From an uncultured Bacteroidales bacterium (GTDB lineage: Bacteria; Bacteroidota; Bacteroidia; Bacteroidales; P3): DNA of 64,000 bases. This document shows, one piece after another, positions 59,623 through 64,000 of this stretch. The stretch is from NCBI GenBank assembly GCA_900317125.1, contig ONFR01000008.1, positions 1 through 64,000 on the forward strand, given 5' to 3'. The notes beneath the pieces were generated by a model that saw only the letters and a list, made by a program, of their open reading frames with translations, made no database searches and had not been told where the DNA came from. Each line of letters opens with the position of its first letter. Positions within the stretch are counted from its first letter, which is position 1. A program made the position numbers and the translations under genes.

Positions 59623-59693
59623 CAGGTGTCCCTGACCGGTAATTATAGTCACTAACACATTAACACATTCAATAATTAACACATTCAAGAAAT

Positions 59694-60653
59694 ATGAATT
59701 TACCCAAAATCCATTCCATCTCCAAGAAGATATGTGTCGCCCTGTTGGGCGGATTCCTGCTCATCTTCTTGCTGTTCCACGCCAGTGCCAACCTCTGCGT
59801 CCTGCGGCACGACGACGGTGCCTGGTACGGCGCGTTCTGCCATTTCATGGGCACCAACTACATTGTGAAGGTCTTTGAGATAGTGCTGCTCGGTTTCATT
59901 GCACTGCACATCTGCTTCACTGCGTGGCTCTGGCTCACCAACCGTCTGGCCCGCCCTGTGCGTTACCATCAGGATGGCAAAAGCAAGACCCATCCCGGCT
60001 CCAAGCTGATGATGTGGACTGGCATCCTTATCTTCTCCTTCCTCGTCATGCACTTCTGTCAGCTCTACTTTGTCAAATTGGGCTGGGTGAAAGGTGAATA
60101 CATGGTCAAGACCGAGAATCTGCAGGACGAAGAGATGATGCAGTGGGCACAGCTCGCCGACCAGATGGAAATCTCGCTCGACGAGTTTATCAACCAGCTT
60201 GAGGAGCGTTCCGCCACCATCACCGACGAGAACGAGGACGCCGCCGAGACCGAAGAATATATTGCACGTCTCCGCAGCAAGGCTGCCGTGTTGGATATTG
60301 TGCAGCGTGCCTACGCCGAAGACAATATCTCCAAGGATGGCAAGTGGATACGCCACCTCACCTACGACGATCGGCAAACCCTCCGCGAGGCATTGCCCGA
60401 CAGCGACCCCGAGCCCGACTTCTACTACATGGTGCGCCAACTCTTCCAGAACCCAATCATGGTGATCCTATACCTCATCACCTTCGTGGTGCTCTTCATC
60501 CACATGCGCCACGCTTTCCCCTCGGCATTCCAGACCCTCGGCCTGAACAACTACAAGTATGCCAAGGCCATCGACATCCTCGGACAGATTTATGCCTGGG
60601 TGGTGTGCCTCATGTTCGTTGCCGTGGTCATCTTGGTCTACCTCGGCCTGTAA
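59694..60653 (+). CDS. frdC: Fumarate reductase/succinate dehydrogenase cytochrome b subunit with large insertion
   Basis: This 319-residue diheme cytochrome b anchors the FrdAB catalytic dimer and oxidises menaquinol. It is much longer than the ~210-230 residues usual for Bacteroidales. Histidines in transmembrane helices (29, 72, 120, 270, 273) are the haem ligand candidates. Between the third and fourth helices, residues about 132-240 are a strongly acidic helical stretch (ENLQDEEMMQWAQLADQMEI; DENEDAAETEEYIARLR) absent from the family as I know it. The reading frame continues correctly into FQNPIMVILYLITFVV and FQTLGLNNYKYAK, so it is a true insertion. It heads the frdCAB operon. Confidence 0.85.
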   Translation: MNLPKIHSISKKICVALLGGFLLIFLLFHASANLCVLRHDDGAWYGAFCHFMGTNYIVKVFEIVLLGFIALHICFTAWLWLTNRLARPVRYHQDGKSKTHPGSKLMMWTGILIFSFLVMHFCQLYFVKLGWVKGEYMVKTENLQDEEMMQWAQLADQMEISLDEFINQLEERSATITDENEDAAETEEYIARLRSKAAVLDIVQRAYAEDNISKDGKWIRHLTYDDRQTLREALPDSDPEPDFYYMVRQLFQNPIMVILYLITFVVLFIHMRHAFPSAFQTLGLNNYKYAKAIDILGQIYAWVVCLMFVAVVILVYLGL

Positions 60654-60686
60654 TCGATATTGTTCATCCTTTAACAGTAAACAAGA

Positions 60687-62639
<1,953 letters not shown>

Positions 62640-62642
62640 GCC

Positions 62643-63401
62643 ATGAAATTCACATTACATATCTGGCGTCAGGAGAATGCCCGCGCCAAAGGCCATTTCG
62701 AGACATACCATCTCGACAATATATCGCCCGATTGTTCTTTCCTCGAGATGCTCGACATCCTCAACGAACAGCTTGTCAACGACCGCATCTCCCATCCCGT
62801 CTGTTTCGACAACGACTGCCGCGAAGGCATCTGCGGCATGTGCGGCCTCTACATCAATGGCCGTCCCCACGGCAACGACGACGGTGTCACCACCTGCCAG
62901 CTCCACATGCGCAAGTTCCACGACGGCGACGAGATTTGGATTGAACCCTGGCGTGCCAAACCCTTCCCCGTCATCCGCGACCTTGTCGTCGACCGCACCG
63001 CCTTCGACAAGATTATCCAGGCCGGCGGCTATATCAGCACCACCACCGGCGGTGTGCCCGACGCCAACACCATCCCCATCCCCAAGCACAAGGCCGACCA
63101 AGCCATGGATGCCGCCGCCTGCATCGGCTGCGGAGCCTGTGTGGCCGCTTGTAAAAATGCCAGCGCCATGCTCTTTGTCGGTGCCAAGGTCAGCCACCTC
63201 GCCCTGCTCCCGCAAGGCAAAGTCGAGGCCGCCGACCGCGTCAGGAAGATGGTCATGAAGATGGACGAGCTCGGCTTCGGCTCCTGCACCAACACCTACG
63301 CCTGCGAGGCTGAATGCCCCAAGGAAATCAAGCGGCAGAACATCGCCCGCCTCAACCGCCAGTGGATTGGCCAGCTCTTTGGCCGCGACCGTCGCGACTG
63401 A
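62643..63401 (+). CDS. frdB: Fumarate reductase/succinate dehydrogenase iron-sulfur subunit
   Basis: This 252-residue subunit carries three Fe-S clusters. The [2Fe-2S] ligands are in [17 protein letters not shown] with the fourth Cys in TTCQLHM. The [4Fe-4S] and [3Fe-4S] ligands are in [16 protein letters not shown] and [15 protein letters not shown]. Electrons pass from the cytochrome b haems through these clusters to FrdA. It ends the operon, with a strong terminator at 63454. Confidence 0.97.
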   Translation: MKFTLHIWRQENARAKGHFETYHLDNISPDCSFLEMLDILNEQLVNDRISHPVCFDNDCREGICGMCGLYINGRPHGNDDGVTTCQLHMRKFHDGDEIWIEPWRAKPFPVIRDLVVDRTAFDKIIQAGGYISTTTGGVPDANTIPIPKHKADQAMDAAACIGCGACVAACKNASAMLFVGAKVSHLALLPQGKVEAADRVRKMVMKMDELGFGSCTNTYACEAECPKEIKRQNIARLNRQWIGQLFGRDRRD

Positions 63402-63453
63402 GCCGGTGAACCCTTTTAGCTTTGCCGACGCCCTCCGTTGGCCACACCTCAAC

Positions 63454-63495
63454 GCGTCCTCCTTCCCCGCCAACAGGGAAGGAGGACGCTTGTTT
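63454..63495 (+). terminator. Rho-independent terminator of frdCAB
   Basis: GCGTCCTCCTTCCC (63454-63467) is perfectly inverted as GGGAAGGAGGACGC (63476-63489), followed by TTGTTTTA. This is a 14-bp stem with an 8-nt loop. Confidence 0.85.
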
Positions 63496-63717
63496 TATGG
63501 TTGCCAATCATTCATTTCGTAGTGGTTTCCATTTAATAACCAGCGACATACATCTTCCAAATTATACCCCATAGGATTCAAATGGTCTATTTGTGTTTAT
63601 TTTCTCTCTTAGAAACAATGTAGAAAAAAAAGAGAAAGTAAATAGAAAAGAAAGGCCGATGAATCAGGGACTCCCGATAGGCTCGGCACTTTTCTTGCTG
63701 ATTGGGGAAAAAAACCC

Positions 63718-63813
63718 GTTGTGGCGGATTTGCAATCCGCCACAACAGATTATAAGGATCTGCAATTCGCTTTAAATTAAGATACAATACGTTACGGATT
63801 GCAAATCCGTAAC
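63718..63813. repeat. Paired hairpins with a shared GGATT/AATCC core
   Basis: GTTGTGGCGGATT-TGC-AATCCGCCACAAC (63718-63746, 13-bp stem) and GTTACGGATT-GCA-AATCCGTAAC (63791-63813, 10-bp stem) share the core CGGATT..GCA..AATCCG and the trailing AACAG. A weaker copy, GGATCTGCAATTCGC, lies between them. This is a dispersed palindromic repeat pattern of a kind often seen in Bacteroidota. Confidence 0.65.
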
Positions 63814-63859
63814 AACAGAAAACAACTAAGTTGTGTGTGGCAAAGTCAAGTGATTGTTT

Positions 63860-64000
63860 CTAATTATTCACCTCAAATACAGGACTTCCCTGTCGGCAGT
63901 CCCAGATGGCTGCAATATATACGGTCTGTTCCTCGATGAAATAATAGATTCGGTAGTCTAACACTACCAAATAGCGATAACTTGGTGTATGGGGGTAGTC
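63860..64000 (-). CDS. RelE/ParE-type toxin, C-terminal part
   Basis: The window ends inside a minus-strand gene whose visible 46 residues read DYPHTPSYRYLVVLDYRIYY, then FIEEQTVYIAAIWDCRQ, ending GSPVFEVNN at a TAG. RYLVV-x-Y-RI-YY and VYIAAIWDCRQ fit the C-terminus of RelE/ParE family toxins (Y-R-x-x-Y-x-x-x-x...I-x-x-I-x-x-R-R). The antitoxin is expected just beyond the right edge. The DNA is AT-rich, as usual for mobile toxin-antitoxin modules. Confidence 0.75.
   Translation of the reverse strand, partial: DYPHTPSYRYLVVLDYRIYYFIEEQTVYIAAIWDCRQGSPVFEVNN

Larger units (their letters stand above)
63402..63859. other. Intergenic region after frdB
   Basis: No gene was found. It contains the frdCAB terminator (63454-63495) and an AT-rich segment with two hairpins of shared core (63718-63746 and 63791-63813). 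The remaining bases before the minus-strand toxin gene show no recognisable feature. Confidence 0.65.

Overview
The window is 64 kb of a Bacteroidales (Bacteroidota) chromosome. The evidence is the Bacteroidota -7 promoter box (TAnnTTTG, usually TATCTTTG) before many genes, a giant SprA/Sov type 9 secretion protein beside ruvA, Na+-NQR and fumarate reductase operons, a TonB-dependent receptor paired with a DUF4249 lipoprotein, BspA-type 26-residue repeat lipoproteins, and ECF sigma/anti-sigma/outer-membrane-protein gene order. Core genes are GC-rich and mostly ordinary. The sialidase, M64 peptidase and BspA proteins suggest a host-associated lifestyle. I cannot name the genus. I saw no tRNA, rRNA or CRISPR array.

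Layout. 1-4.0 kb: the end of aroQ, an ECF sigma gene broken by a 4-bp tandem duplication, its probable anti-sigma partner and three outer-membrane proteins. 4.0-8.5 kb: an AT-rich accessory island with a GmrSD-type (DUF262-DUF1524) restriction enzyme and a DUF4143 ATPase, each followed by a copy of the same ~210-bp multi-hairpin repeat. 8.5-11.9 kb (minus strand): tsaC-like gene, small membrane protein, panC, sialidase. 12-30 kb (plus strand): M64 peptidase, beta-helix-like lipoprotein, ruvA, sprA, TPR protein, DedA protein, small membrane protein, sufS, recN, M23 peptidase. 30-35 kb (minus strand): LiaF-like protein and two tandemly duplicated BspA-like lipoproteins. 35.6-39.3 kb (plus strand): rplU-rpmA, DAHP synthase/chorismate mutase, then a lipoprotein/radical-SAM pair. 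39.3-45.2 kb (minus strand): aroK, DUF4249/TonB receptor, folK, glutamine synthetase. 45.2-53 kb: M24 peptidase, CDF transporter, Na/Pi cotransporter, secreted nuclease, large outer-membrane receptor. 53.6-63.4 kb: nqrABCDEF, then frdCAB. The right edge holds part of a RelE/ParE-type toxin.

How the genes work together. Nqr (NADH oxidation coupled to Na+ export) followed by the quinol:fumarate reductase gives the usual Bacteroidales anaerobic respiratory chain. aroQ, DAHPS-CM and aroK are scattered shikimate-pathway genes. Several genes work at the cell envelope: sprA, M23, DedA, LiaF-like, BspA lipoproteins and TonB receptors.

The items most worth a second look are the palindromic elements built from degenerate 11-bp units (three copies), the lipoprotein/radical-SAM pair, the frameshifted sigma gene, the repeat-bracketed defence island, and the ~110-residue acidic insertion in the fumarate reductase cytochrome b.
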